Positions 35,726 through 44,879 of a stretch of DNA of 64,000 nucleotides are shown here, piece by piece. The DNA is from UBA6623 sp965226435 (GTDB taxonomy: Bacteria > Acidobacteriota > Terriglobia > Bryobacterales > UBA6623). The stretch lies in assembly GCA_965226435.1 (NCBI GenBank), contig CBDDCY010000010.1, positions 1 through 64,000 on the forward strand. Reading direction: 5' to 3'. A model generated the notes under the pieces. That model saw only the letters and a list, made by a program, of their open reading frames with translations. It was not told the origin of the DNA and searched no databases. The translations under genes and the position numbers were made by a program. Position 1 is the first letter of the stretch. Every line of letters starts with the position of its first letter.

Positions 35726-35781
35726 GGTTAGAAATTCAATTGCAACAAGAATCGAAACGTGCGACCGTCGTTGAGGGTGTC
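35726..35781 (-). pseudogene. Relic of a second TonB-dependent receptor 3' end
   Basis: Read on the minus strand, this stretch encodes TLNDGRTFRFLLQLNF and a stop. It is nearly the same as the last residues of the receptor at 35975 (TLNDGRTFRFLLQFNF). Upstream similarity ends at about 35781 where a repeat begins. It looks like the remaining end of a duplicated or deleted paralogue. Confidence 0.8.
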
Positions 35782-35845
35782 CGGACGGACTGCCTTCCCG
35801 TCGCCCTTTTAGGGCTCGCTCGGGTAGGGCGGCGCTTTGGGAGTG

Positions 35846-35931
35846 ATTGTTGGACGGGGTCGGGGCCGCTACCTTTTTTAGAGTTGTCAGGTTCATCGGA
35901 TACCGCTTACTTACGTGCGCGGCTCGGTTTG
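35846..35931 (+). repeat. Repeat B with extended 5' part, second copy
   Basis: Contains TTGTTGGACGGGGTCGGG, GAGTTGTCAG and the repeat B core GTTCATCGGATACCGCTTAC. It closely matches 32226-32309 and lies directly upstream of the receptor relic on the plus strand. Confidence 0.7.
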
Positions 35932-35974
35932 AGACGGCGTCGCCTTCCAAGGCTTGTTGATTAGGGGGGGCCGT

Positions 35975-38689
35975 CTAGAAATTGAATTGCAATAGGAATC
36001 GAAACGTGCGGCCGTCGTTGAGGGTGTTGGTGATGCGGCCGAAATTGGGGGAGGCTAGATCGCGGCCCGGTTCCGCGAATTGGGGGGTGTTGAGGAAATT
36101 GATTGATTCGGCGCGAAATAGGAGTACTCGCTCGGAGCCGACAGAGAATTTTCGCGATAGGCTCATGTTGAAATTACTAATGGCATCCTTTCGGAAGGTG
36201 TTGCGGCCCAACGAACCACGCTGCTCGAAGGGGGCGATGAAGGAAAAGGCCGCGGTCGGCAGCTTAGCGCGGGCTGTATCGGGATGATCGATGGCGCGTC
36301 CGAGAACCGCGGGATCGATAACGTGCGGGCGGTCTCTGCCGGTGCCGTCAACGTTGCCAAAGCCCCTGCCGTCGGAGCCGGACACGACCGTGAACGGAGT
36401 GCCCGATTTCAGTAGGATCACCGAGGAAATGCGCCAATTCGCCAACAAGGCGGCGGGCAGGCTTGTTCGTCCTCGGACTTGCGGCAGGTCGTAGTGTAGG
36501 CGGGTTAAGAAGGCGTGGGGCTGATCGAAGGTGCTGAGACCGCGCATTTCCCCGTGAGAGTTCGATTCCGATTGGCTTTGAGAAAACCAGGCGTCGGAAC
36601 TGGAGCCGGTACCGGTGTAGTTGCTCTCGAGATCGATGGCTTTGCTGAACCAGTATGACGCGTCGAGAGAGACACCTCGCCAGGTTGGAATGACGAGCCG
36701 GACCTTGGCGGCGTCGTAGTAACCTCGCGAGCTGTTGAGGATCCGCCGGACCTCGAAATAGCGCGGGTCGGGCCGACGCTCGTTGACGGTTTCGGTCGTG
36801 AGCGGAATTCCGGGGACGGCCTGTGCGCGGTTCGTATTCCATTGGTTCAACAGCTTGATCGAACGGCTGCCGACGTAGCCGATTTCGGCTCGCCAGTTCC
36901 TCGGAAGCGTCCACTGCCACGAGAAGTTGTACTGATGCGAGTAGGGCGATACCAAGTTCGGGTCCAATTGAAAGATAGTGCTTCGGGCTCCGGGGTCTAG
37001 ATCCCCCGGTTCCAAGGCGGAGAGAGGATCGGCGAGGCGGGGAGCCTGAATCGTCACCGTCAGATTTCCCGGGGGGTTGAAACGAGCCTGGCTGTAGGTG
37101 ACCGGAAAGATTTCGCCGTATTGAATGCCGTAGGCGCCGCGCAGCACGCCCCAACGTCCGCCCAGGCGGTAGGCGAAGCCGAATCGAGGCGCCCAATTGT
37201 TGCAATCGCAAGCGAAGGGGATTTCGCTAAGCCTATTGACCTCGACGGGGGCGAGGGCGGGCTGATAGCGGAGTCCGATGTTGAGGGTCAGGTTGCTGGT
37301 TGCCTGCCAGCGGTCGCCGAGGAAGAATTGGGCGTCCCAGGCGCGGAAACCGCGATGGATTTCCCCGATGGCTCGGGCGAAGCGGCTGGGACGTCCGAGC
37401 CGAACGTTTGTGAGAACGTCATGTCCGAAGTCGTTGCGGAACTCGAACTCTCCCCGATGGCTGGAGCTTTCGAAGCCGTTGCTCTGACGGCGGATCAACC
37501 TGAACCCGGCGTCCACGGCGTGCCGGCCCTGAACGCGGCGCAGCCGGCCGGCGTACTGAAACGTGTTTCTCGCTCTATCGATCGGCACCAGTGGCGTCGG
37601 CCCTAGGAAGTGGATGGCACCGGCCATCCATATGAGGGGTCCGACGGAAGTCTCGTCGGGCAGCAGCAAGGAACCGACGCGGTCGAAAGCGGCGGAAAAG
37701 TCGGTGATCGTTTGGGCGTTCCAGGTACGGCTCCACGTCATTTTGGCGCGATGGTTCTTCGTGGCGGTATCGGGGTTTTGTCCGCCGACGAGCTGGAATG
37801 CTCTTACGTCTTGCGCGGTGAATCGGTAGTTGAGGACAAAGTGATCCTTGGGAGAGAGATCGACATCGAGGCGAGACCCGATGACGTTGCCGTCGATGGA
37901 TTGCGGCGAGTTGGTGTTGAGCGCTCGCGGGTCGATATCGGGGCGATTGGGGGGTTCCTCGGGATAGGCGGACATCATTTGCTTGATGAAGTTTTTCGTG
38001 GCCTGATCGACGGGCTCGCCGGTGAGGGGGTCGCGGTCGAGGGGGATCCTCTCATGGGGCAGCGGAACGAGGACGTTGCCGTTGACGTTGCCGCGGATCT
38101 TGTTCTGATTGGCATCGACACTGAGAGCGGCGCGGCGGCCTAGGGGAACGGTGACGGCGAAACCGTAGTCGTTGGAGCGGGCGGGCTTCACGCCGCCGGC
38201 CTGGAAGAAAGACCGCGCGCTGAACAAGCTGTTGTTGTGCGTCTCGTAGAGGCTGCCGTGCAGGGAACGGCGGCGGTTCGGGGTCAGGTGCAATGTCGAG
38301 GAGGGGCTGCCGCCGAACTCCGCGCCGAAGTAGTTGCTTTCGACGTTGAATTCGGTGACGATGGTCGCCGAGGCGCCCATCCTTTCATTGAGTTCGCGCT
38401 GCACGGCATTGTCGACGAGAGTGATGCGAACGTTCTCGTTACGCCGACTCTCGCCGGAGGCCGAGTCGACTTCGCCGAGCAGGTTGAGGGCCTTGCGCTC
38501 GGCGCCCGAGCCGGGACCGGCGAATTGGGTGGCGTCGTCAGGGGACGGGGTCTCTTGTGGGACCGGCGCGACGTTGTCGAGGGGGGTGGTTTCAGGGGCG
38601 GGCGGGTCCGTTCCGAACGCCGGTAGGCAGACGAGGGTCAAGAGCAGAATTCCGGAGCGAAAGGGACTTGGATGTAGAGCGATTGACAC
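35975..38689 (-). CDS. Oar-type TonB-dependent outer membrane receptor
   Basis: A 904-residue outer membrane beta-barrel of the acidobacterial TonB-dependent receptor type. It begins with a signal peptide (to about residue 26, FGTD). A short plug region contains RELNERMGASATIVTEFNVESNYFGAEFGGSPSSTLHLT. Many amphipathic strands follow (for example FSWQWTLPRNWRAEIGYVGSRS and LDASYWFSKAIDLESN). It ends in Phe (LLQFNF), as expected for barrel assembly. The N-terminal carboxypeptidase-regulatory-like domain often found in this group is absent. Downstream on the same strand lie no genes, but upstream are an exported amidase and an exported dehydrogenase, suggesting a nutrient uptake cluster. The ligand is unknown. 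Confidence 0.88.
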   Translation of the reverse strand: MSIALHPSPFRSGILLLTLVCLPAFGTDPPAPETTPLDNVAPVPQETPSPDDATQFAGPGSGAERKALNLLGEVDSASGESRRNENVRITLVDNAVQRELNERMGASATIVTEFNVESNYFGAEFGGSPSSTLHLTPNRRRSLHGSLYETHNNSLFSARSFFQAGGVKPARSNDYGFAVTVPLGRRAALSVDANQNKIRGNVNGNVLVPLPHERIPLDRDPLTGEPVDQATKNFIKQMMSAYPEEPPNRPDIDPRALNTNSPQSIDGNVIGSRLDVDLSPKDHFVLNYRFTAQDVRAFQLVGGQNPDTATKNHRAKMTWSRTWNAQTITDFSAAFDRVGSLLLPDETSVGPLIWMAGAIHFLGPTPLVPIDRARNTFQYAGRLRRVQGRHAVDAGFRLIRRQSNGFESSSHRGEFEFRNDFGHDVLTNVRLGRPSRFARAIGEIHRGFRAWDAQFFLGDRWQATSNLTLNIGLRYQPALAPVEVNRLSEIPFACDCNNWAPRFGFAYRLGGRWGVLRGAYGIQYGEIFPVTYSQARFNPPGNLTVTIQAPRLADPLSALEPGDLDPGARSTIFQLDPNLVSPYSHQYNFSWQWTLPRNWRAEIGYVGSRSIKLLNQWNTNRAQAVPGIPLTTETVNERRPDPRYFEVRRILNSSRGYYDAAKVRLVIPTWRGVSLDASYWFSKAIDLESNYTGTGSSSDAWFSQSQSESNSHGEMRGLSTFDQPHAFLTRLHYDLPQVRGRTSLPAALLANWRISSVILLKSGTPFTVVSGSDGRGFGNVDGTGRDRPHVIDPAVLGRAIDHPDTARAKLPTAAFSFIAPFEQRGSLGRNTFRKDAISNFNMSLSRKFSVGSERVLLFRAESINFLNTPQFAEPGRDLASPNFGRITNTLNDGRTFRFLLQFNF

Positions 38690-38774
38690 GAGAAACCGCG
38701 ACTGGAGTATAGCCTAACAAGCGTGTGTTTCAGCCGTTGCCGCCGGGGTGCGCTCTCGTCGCGGCGTGAGCGGC

Positions 38775-39755
38775 TTATTGGTCGTCGCGGAGCAAGGCTT
38801 TGCGGATCTTCGCGACCACGGTGAAGTGGGGGTCGACGACATTGGCGATGTCGTATTCCAGGGCGTGGCCCATCAGCAGCGACGAGCCGCGTTCATCAAA
38901 GTCGTAGTCGTTCATCAGCCAGCGCTGCAGCTCCGTTGTCGCATGCTGGAGAGCTTGCAGCAGCGGCCGCGCACTGCCGATCGTCATCAGATACTCGTCG
39001 TTTTCGAGGCGCGGCCAGCCGATCTCGCGGTCCTTGATCAGGTCGACGGTGAACTCGACGTCCATCGATACCTCGAGTGCATTGCCGACCACCTCGCCGT
39101 CGCCCTGACGCGCATGGCCGTCGCCGATGAACAGCAGCGCGCCGGGCTCGGAAACAGGCAGCATCAGTTTGACGCCGACGACCATGCCGTTGTAGTCCAT
39201 GTTGCCGCCGAACTCACCGGGCGTGCTGGTCGAAACCGCTTCTTTCCGCGGCGGAGCGACGGCGACGCAGCCCAGCATCGGCCGTAACGCCACCTCGATG
39301 CGTTTAGGGCGGATCGTATCCGAAGTGATTCTTGCCACACCGCGCGCTTTGTCGATCTCCCAGGTCTCGGTGGTCTGCTCGCGCTCCGCATCATGGCGGA
39401 GAAAGGCCGGGTCCGCGACGTACGGCGCCAGCAGGCTGCTTGACCAGGCTGTCGCCCGACTGGGCTCGATCTTCTCGAAGCGCACGACCAAGACGTCACC
39501 CGGTTCGGCGCCCTCCACATAAAACGGCCCGGTTTGCGGATTCCAGCGTTTCCCGACTTTATTGTTATCCCGATCGACGGCGCGAGCATCGATCGTCTTG
39601 GTGATCACCCGGTCGCCGGGTTTGATCGTCAACACAGGCTCGTGCGCGAACGAGAACGTGTTGTAGTAGTGCGTTGGTTCGAAGCGGTGCGTTTCCGCCG
39701 GCGCCGTAGGGCTCATCAACGAAATCAGAACGAGAATCCCGGTCAATATGCTCAT
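38775..39755 (-). CDS. Exported acetamidase/formamidase family protein
   Basis: A member of the FmdA/AmdA family, which hydrolyses short amides to ammonia and acid. Typical elements: NPQTGPFYVEGAEPGDVLVV, LRPMLGCVAVAP, GEFGGNMDYNGM and LFIGDGHARQGDGEV. These contain the conserved Asp, His and Glu residues of the metal site. Residues 1-20 look like a signal peptide (MSILTGILVLISLMSPTAPA), so it acts outside the cytoplasm, unlike the well-known cytoplasmic enzymes. It is 326 residues long, normal for the shorter branch. On the same strand as the receptor (85 bases away) and the dehydrogenase. Confidence 0.87.
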   Translation of the reverse strand: MSILTGILVLISLMSPTAPAETHRFEPTHYYNTFSFAHEPVLTIKPGDRVITKTIDARAVDRDNNKVGKRWNPQTGPFYVEGAEPGDVLVVRFEKIEPSRATAWSSSLLAPYVADPAFLRHDAEREQTTETWEIDKARGVARITSDTIRPKRIEVALRPMLGCVAVAPPRKEAVSTSTPGEFGGNMDYNGMVVGVKLMLPVSEPGALLFIGDGHARQGDGEVVGNALEVSMDVEFTVDLIKDREIGWPRLENDEYLMTIGSARPLLQALQHATTELQRWLMNDYDFDERGSSLLMGHALEYDIANVVDPHFTVVAKIRKALLRDDQ

Positions 39756-39874
39756 GACGTCTGCTCCTTCTCGAGGTTTGTGACGCGGGTCGGTGACGCC
39801 CCGCCCGCACGCGACTCGCCGCCGTAAGGACGTGTTGCCCGGCAGGTATGTCGGCGGACCGGGCTTTGGTTTGA

Positions 39875-40936
39875 TCAGTACTCTTTCACCATGTCGACGA
39901 CGTTGCGTAGTTGTTCGCCGGCGGCGAAGCGGGCGATGTTTTCCTTGTAGAGCTTCATGCGTAGCGGGGTTCCGCTTTCACCCTGGGTGGCGACGTGGGG
40001 GGTGATGATCACGTTGTCGAATTTCCACAGGGGATTTCCTTTCGGCAGCGGTTCGGGGTCGGTGACGTCGAGACCGGCGCCGGCGAGACGGTTGCTGTCG
40101 AGCGCCTTGATGAGGGCCGCTTGGTTGTAGATCTTGCCGCGCGAGACGGCGATGAAATAGCTGCCGCGCTTCATCCGCTCGAACTGGCTCGGGCCGATCA
40201 TGCCTTCGCTGTCTTTCGTATGCGGCACGCACAAGAACAAGACATCGGCCTCGGGGATCACTTGGTCGAGGCGGTCGGGATAGACCATGCGGTCGAAGCT
40301 TGGCCGCGACGGGAACTCCTTGGGGTCGACGCCGATGACGGTCATACCGAACGCCTTGGCACGCCGCGCGACGTTGGAGCCGATGCCGCCGGTGCCGACG
40401 ACGACGGCGGTCTTGTTGTAGAGCTCTTGCAATTGGAAATTCTTGCGCTCCCACCCCTCTTGCGGTTGGACCTTGATGAAGTGGTTGATTTTGCGGGTGA
40501 ATGCCAGCAGCATGCTGAAAGCGTGGTCGGCGATGGCGGACGAGGAGAGCGTCTTGGCGTTGGTCATGACGACGTCGCTGTTGACCAATTCCGGGTGCAG
40601 GTACGGCTTCACGCCCGCGCTGGCGATCTGGACCCATTTCAGCTTCTTGGCGGCTTGGACGACGTCATTGGAAGGGTTGCCGATGATCGCGTCGGCGTCG
40701 GACACCTCTTTAAGAAGCGCTTGTCGGCGGGCGGATTTGGAGGGGGCGTCGGCGACGATCGCGACGACATCGGCGCTGTCGCCGGGGTTCGGGACATGGA
40801 CGATATTCACGTTGTTGGGACTCGCGTCACGAAGCTCTTTGACGAGCGCTTCGGACATGCCCATGATGACGATCTTCTTGGTTTGGGCGGAAAGGGTAGA
40901 GGTGGCGGCTAGAAGCAGTACGAGAAGGGTTTTCAT
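39875..40936 (-). CDS. Exported D-2-hydroxyacid dehydrogenase-like protein
   Basis: Belongs to the NAD-dependent D-2-hydroxyacid dehydrogenase family. The nucleotide-binding GTGGIG is at 181-186 and the catalytic set is complete: Arg266 (VSRGKI), Glu295 (DPEPLP) and His314 (TPHVA). The start at 40936 has a GGAG ribosome binding site, and the protein then begins with a signal peptide (MKTLLVLLLAATSTLSAQ). An enzyme needing NAD is odd outside the cytoplasm. It might hold its cofactor tightly, as glucose-fructose oxidoreductase does, or the signal may be a lipid-free anchor. It is 353 residues long, on the same strand as the amidase and receptor. Confidence 0.85.
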   Translation of the reverse strand: MKTLLVLLLAATSTLSAQTKKIVIMGMSEALVKELRDASPNNVNIVHVPNPGDSADVVAIVADAPSKSARRQALLKEVSDADAIIGNPSNDVVQAAKKLKWVQIASAGVKPYLHPELVNSDVVMTNAKTLSSSAIADHAFSMLLAFTRKINHFIKVQPQEGWERKNFQLQELYNKTAVVVGTGGIGSNVARRAKAFGMTVIGVDPKEFPSRPSFDRMVYPDRLDQVIPEADVLFLCVPHTKDSEGMIGPSQFERMKRGSYFIAVSRGKIYNQAALIKALDSNRLAGAGLDVTDPEPLPKGNPLWKFDNVIITPHVATQGESGTPLRMKLYKENIARFAAGEQLRNVVDMVKEY

Positions 40937-41005
40937 CTGATATCTCCGTTTTTCGGCGGGAGTGGATTCCGACAACAGGATACATGATTGCTTGGCCGTT
41001 GTCAT

Positions 41006-41327
41006 AGTTTTGGATCAGGTGCGCGGCATAAATATGGGAGAATTGGCCGGCCGGGTCGAGCGCTTGCCCGCCCGCGGTTTTCTCTTGATCCGGCCGTGGC
41101 TGAAGCCGTACGGGAAAAGGCCGTTGAAACGGCCTCGTTCCGGACAAGGAGCCCTTGAAACCGGCCCTGGAAGGACCGGCCTATTCGCACCAAGCCCGCT
41201 GAACCGGGCTGAGCGTGGAGTTCCGTCTACGCCCCTTTCTCTGCTGCTCGCATGACTGGAGTCGCTTCCGCCGTTTATGTCGCCACCGGTTGTGGATCGG
41301 ATGCGCGGGGCAACTCGGCGCGTGCGC
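41006..41327. other. Intergenic region with hairpins
   Basis: About 320 bases upstream of the dehydrogenase gene. It contains GGCCGT-TGAA-ACGGCC (about 41121-41136) and AGCCCG-CTGAAC-CGGGCT (about 41201-41218), part of the fixed-loop hairpin class. No credible gene. Confidence 0.55.
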
Positions 41328-41790
41328 CTACTCGCGCTCGATGCCGAGGGCTCGTGTGATTCCAAGCACGGGCGCGGAGCGTCGGTAGAGCCGACGGGCG
41401 AGCTGCGCGTGCAGCTTGCATCGATCGAGAAGGGCGAGATCCGATTGTTCGATCACCCGGGCACAGGCCCAGCCAACCGCTGTGTGATCGAGGATTGTGT
41501 ACCGCCACTGAGCCGAGAGGCTCTCCGTATGGATGCGCTTTACGCAAAGCGGCTCGCCGACTCGTTCGAACTCTCCGAGCAGCGCCAAATTCAGTATCCA
41601 GGGCCAGTCCGCGCCGAACTCGCCGCGCCAGTGTTTCCGCAGCCCACCGATCTCTCGGCCGGGGAAGGCACGGAACAGACCACGAAAGGGAACCCACCAG
41701 AACCAGTTGTTTCGCAGTAGTCTTCGGGCGCGCTCGAAACGGCTCTTGACGCCGTCAAGTTCCGAGTAGACGCGTTGGACCCGTGTTCGA
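41328..41790 (-). pseudogene. Remnant of a glycosyltransferase, C-terminal part
   Basis: The minus-strand frame encodes GGLRKHWRGEFGADWPWILN, then LALLGEFERVGEPLCVKRIH and TESLSAQWR, a pattern typical of the C-terminal half of family 2 glycosyltransferases. The N-terminal nucleotide-sugar-binding half with its DxD motif is absent; the sequence runs directly into the 3' end of the lipid kinase gene. About 150 codons remain. I read it as a truncated gene rather than a complete protein. Confidence 0.6.
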
Positions 41791-41796
41791 TTGTGG

Positions 41797-42775
41797 CTAA
41801 AAAGCGGCGTGGGCCAGCGATCGGCCGGCCGAATCGGCGGAGGCGGTTTCGGCGAAATCGCGGGGCAACAGAAGCTTGAGTTTTTGGGGGGCGACATCCA
41901 CAACGGCGGGGATGCGTCCCGCCAATTCGCCATCCACCTCGACATACACCGGCGTCGAATCAATCGGTGAAGCTTCGACGCGCCTCGCTTGGCAAAACGT
42001 CACGTCGGGAAAGCTGTTGAGGCGACGCGCGGCGAGTTGGGCCAGGTAGCCGACGTAGCGCAGAGGCGAGCGGCCGTGAAAGATCGCCACTTCGAACTCA
42101 CTCGCGAGTAGCTCCGCGTTGGGTGTGATCTCGAGGCCGCTGCCGTAGTAGCGGCTCTTGCTGATGAGTACGAAGGTGGCCTCGTGAGTTTCGCCGTCCA
42201 GGAGAACCGCGAAGGGCTCGAGTTTGCGGTGCAATTGATCGAGGGACCCCAACCAATAGGCCCCCTCTCCCAAATAAGCCTTCAGGCGCGTATCCAAGTT
42301 GTAAATGATGCCCGGCATCGACGCCGATGCCGCACATCAGCAGAAACAGCCGTTCGGCGGCTTGTTCGCCTTCCGTGCGAACACGCCCCAGCGGAACCTC
42401 GTAAGTCACGAGTTCGGGCAGCAAAGCCGCTGTAAGGTCAGGCCGGGTGGGCAGATCCGCTAATCCCGCTAGAACGTTAGCCGTACCGGCGGGCAACGGC
42501 AGCAGGGTCGCATCAGACCCCGCGATTCCACCGATCACTTCATTGATCGTGCCGTCGCCGCCGCAGGCCGCGATCAGGTCGCAGCCTGCCTCGACAGCTT
42601 CCCGGGCCAACCGAGATGCGTCTCCGGGACCCTCGGTCGCCATTCGGTCCACTTGGGGAACCGAGCGGGCAAGGGCCCGGCGCGCTTCTTCGATCTTCGC
42701 TTCGCGAAAAAGTGATCGGCGACCCGAGACCGGATTGTAGATCAGGGCCGCTCGGCGATAGCTTATCGGAGCCAA
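41797..42775 (-). pseudogene. Diacylglycerol/lipid kinase (YegS-like), one-base frameshift
   Basis: A DAGK-type lipid kinase that would phosphorylate diacylglycerol or a related lipid. The N-terminal half has IYNPVSG, the nucleotide motif CGGDGTINEV and LPAGTANVLA. At GCGIGVDAG the frame shifts by one base at a GGG run (42311-42313 on the plus strand as CCC). The rest continues in the next frame: IIYNLDTRLKAYLG, FVLISKSRYYGSG, TPVYVEVDGELAG, to a stop at 41797. With one base less the protein would be about 325 aa, a normal length. Divergent from ligA, only 19 bases apart. Confidence 0.87.
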
Positions 42776-42794
42776 TTTCTATAATAGAACGGCG

Positions 42795-44813
42795 ATGGCG
42801 GATGCGGTCCCAAAGATTTCCCGGCAAGTCGAGTCGTTGCGCGAAACCGTACGGCGGCACGAGCGGCTCTATTACGTTCTCGACCAGCCCGAGATCAGCG
42901 ACGCTGAATACGATCGGCTGATTGAAGAACTGCAACGCATCGAAGAAGCCCACCCGGACCTTGTCACCCCTGACTCCCCAACCCAGCGCGTGGGGGGCGC
43001 GCCGCGCGACGGTTTCGTGAAAGCCGATCACGCCTCGCCGATGCTCAGCCTCGACAATGCTTTCGACGAGGACGCGCTGCGAGACTTTGACCGCCGCGCG
43101 CGGGAATTGAGCGGCCTCGACGTGGTGGACTACGTCGGTGAACTGAAGCTTGACGGGATTTCGATGTCGGTCGAATTTACCGCGGGCCGCATGACGCGCG
43201 CACTGACTCGCGGCGACGGCGTGACCGGCGAAGAGATCACCGGGAACGCGCGCACGATTCGATCGCTGCCGTTGGTCGTGGAAGCGTCCGACCTGTTGCC
43301 GCGCCGATTCGAGGTGCGCGGAGAGATCGTCATGAACCGCAAGGCTTTCGATCGATTGAATGCCGAGCGCGTGCGCGAAGACCAGCCGACCTTCGCCAAC
43401 CCTCGCAATGCGGCGGCGGGGTCGCTGCGGGTTCTCGATCCAAAGATCACGGCCTCGCGAAGGCTCGACTTCTTCGCCTACATGCTGCCTTGGACGGATG
43501 CGTCGGCGTTTGAGTCTCACTGGGATACGCTCGAAGCGCTAGCCGGGCTGGGCTTCAAGATCAATCCGCATCGAGCGCGCTTACGCGGCATCGACGAGGC
43601 TGCCGCCTTTCTCGATCAATGGCGGCGGAAACGGGACAGCTTGCCGTATGAGATTGACGGCCTGGTGATCAAGGTGGACTCGTTGGCGAGGCAACGCTCA
43701 CTCGGGGCGACGGCGAAAGCGCCGCGCTGGGCGATCGCCTGCAAATTCGCCGCCGAGCAGGCAACCACCGTGGTGGAAGGCATCGACGTGCAGGTGGGAC
43801 GAACCGGCGCGGTGACGCCGCGGGCGCGACTGAAACCGGTCTTCGTGGGCGGCGCGACAGTGTCGCGCGCAACCTTGCACAACGAGGACGAGATCGCGCG
43901 CCTGGGGTTGCGAATTGGAGATGAGGTGCTGGTCGAACGCAGCGGGGATGTCATCCCGAAAGTGGTGCGCGTCGTAAAAGAGGGCGAAGACCGGCAGGCG
44001 TTCCAGATGCCCGCGGCCTGTCCGGTTTGCGGCACGAAATTGGTTCGCGAGGAAGGCGAGGTAATCCGCCGTTGCGTCAACGCCAATTGCCCGGCGCGGC
44101 TCAAGGAGTCGGTTCTTCATTTCAGCTCACGCAAAGCGATGAACATTGACGGCGTGGGCGACGCGCTGGTTGACCAGCTTCTGGACGGCAAATTGGCGAG
44201 CAGCGTGGCGGACCTGTACGGTCTCACGGCGGAAGAGCTGGTGAAACTCGATCGCATGGGGGAAAAGTCGGCGGCGAATGTAATCGAGAACATCGATCGC
44301 TCGCGCTTGGCGCCTCTGCCGCGGGTGATCTTCGCCCTAGGCATCCGTTTTGTGGGGGAGCGAACGGCGCTGGTGCTGGCCGACCGTTTCCTCTCAATAG
44401 ACTCCCTGGCGAATGCCTCGACCGAGGACTTGCAGGAGGTCGACGACGTGGGGCCCCGTGTAGCCGAAGCCGTGCGCGAGTTTTTCGGTGAACCAAAGAA
44501 TCGCGACTTGATCGCGCAGCTTCGTGCCGCGGGCCTGCAATTCGAGCAAGAGGCCGTCGAAAGGGCGGGGGATCGCTTCGGAGGCCTGACGTTTGTCCTG
44601 ACGGGAACGCTAGCGACGATGAGCCGAGAGCGGGCGAAGCAACTCATCGAACAGCAGGGCGGAAGCGTCACGTCCTCGGTCAGCAAGAAGACCGATCACG
44701 TGGTGGCCGGAGAGGCCGCCGGATCGAAGCTGGCGAAAGCGGAGAAACTGGGAGTAAGCGTGATCGACGAAGAGGAACTGCTGCGGCGAGTGGAAGGGAC
44801 GGCAGGTGAATAG
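42795..44813 (+). CDS. ligA: NAD-dependent DNA ligase LigA
   Basis: Seals nicks in DNA during replication and repair using NAD. The order of domains is standard: Ia (YYVLDQPEISDAEYDRL), adenylation with AMP-accepting Lys118 (ELKLDG), the OB fold (VQVGRTGAVTPRARL), a four-cysteine zinc finger (CPVCGTKLV to CVNANCPARL, about 410-435), helix-hairpin-helix repeats and a C-terminal BRCT domain (GGLTFVLTGTLATMSRERAK). Full length at 672 aa with no lesion. Its promoter must lie in or overlap the lipid kinase gene. Confidence 0.97.
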   Translation: MADAVPKISRQVESLRETVRRHERLYYVLDQPEISDAEYDRLIEELQRIEEAHPDLVTPDSPTQRVGGAPRDGFVKADHASPMLSLDNAFDEDALRDFDRRARELSGLDVVDYVGELKLDGISMSVEFTAGRMTRALTRGDGVTGEEITGNARTIRSLPLVVEASDLLPRRFEVRGEIVMNRKAFDRLNAERVREDQPTFANPRNAAAGSLRVLDPKITASRRLDFFAYMLPWTDASAFESHWDTLEALAGLGFKINPHRARLRGIDEAAAFLDQWRRKRDSLPYEIDGLVIKVDSLARQRSLGATAKAPRWAIACKFAAEQATTVVEGIDVQVGRTGAVTPRARLKPVFVGGATVSRATLHNEDEIARLGLRIGDEVLVERSGDVIPKVVRVVKEGEDRQAFQMPAACPVCGTKLVREEGEVIRRCVNANCPARLKESVLHFSSRKAMNIDGVGDALVDQLLDGKLASSVADLYGLTAEELVKLDRMGEKSAANVIENIDRSRLAPLPRVIFALGIRFVGERTALVLADRFLSIDSLANASTEDLQEVDDVGPRVAEAVREFFGEPKNRDLIAQLRAAGLQFEQEAVERAGDRFGGLTFVLTGTLATMSRERAKQLIEQQGGSVTSSVSKKTDHVVAGEAAGSKLAKAEKLGVSVIDEEELLRRVEGTAGE

Positions 44814-44879
44814 CGACATTCCAACCTTTTCTAATTCAACGATATACGATCGACTATTTTAGGTAAAGCATCGCTTAAA

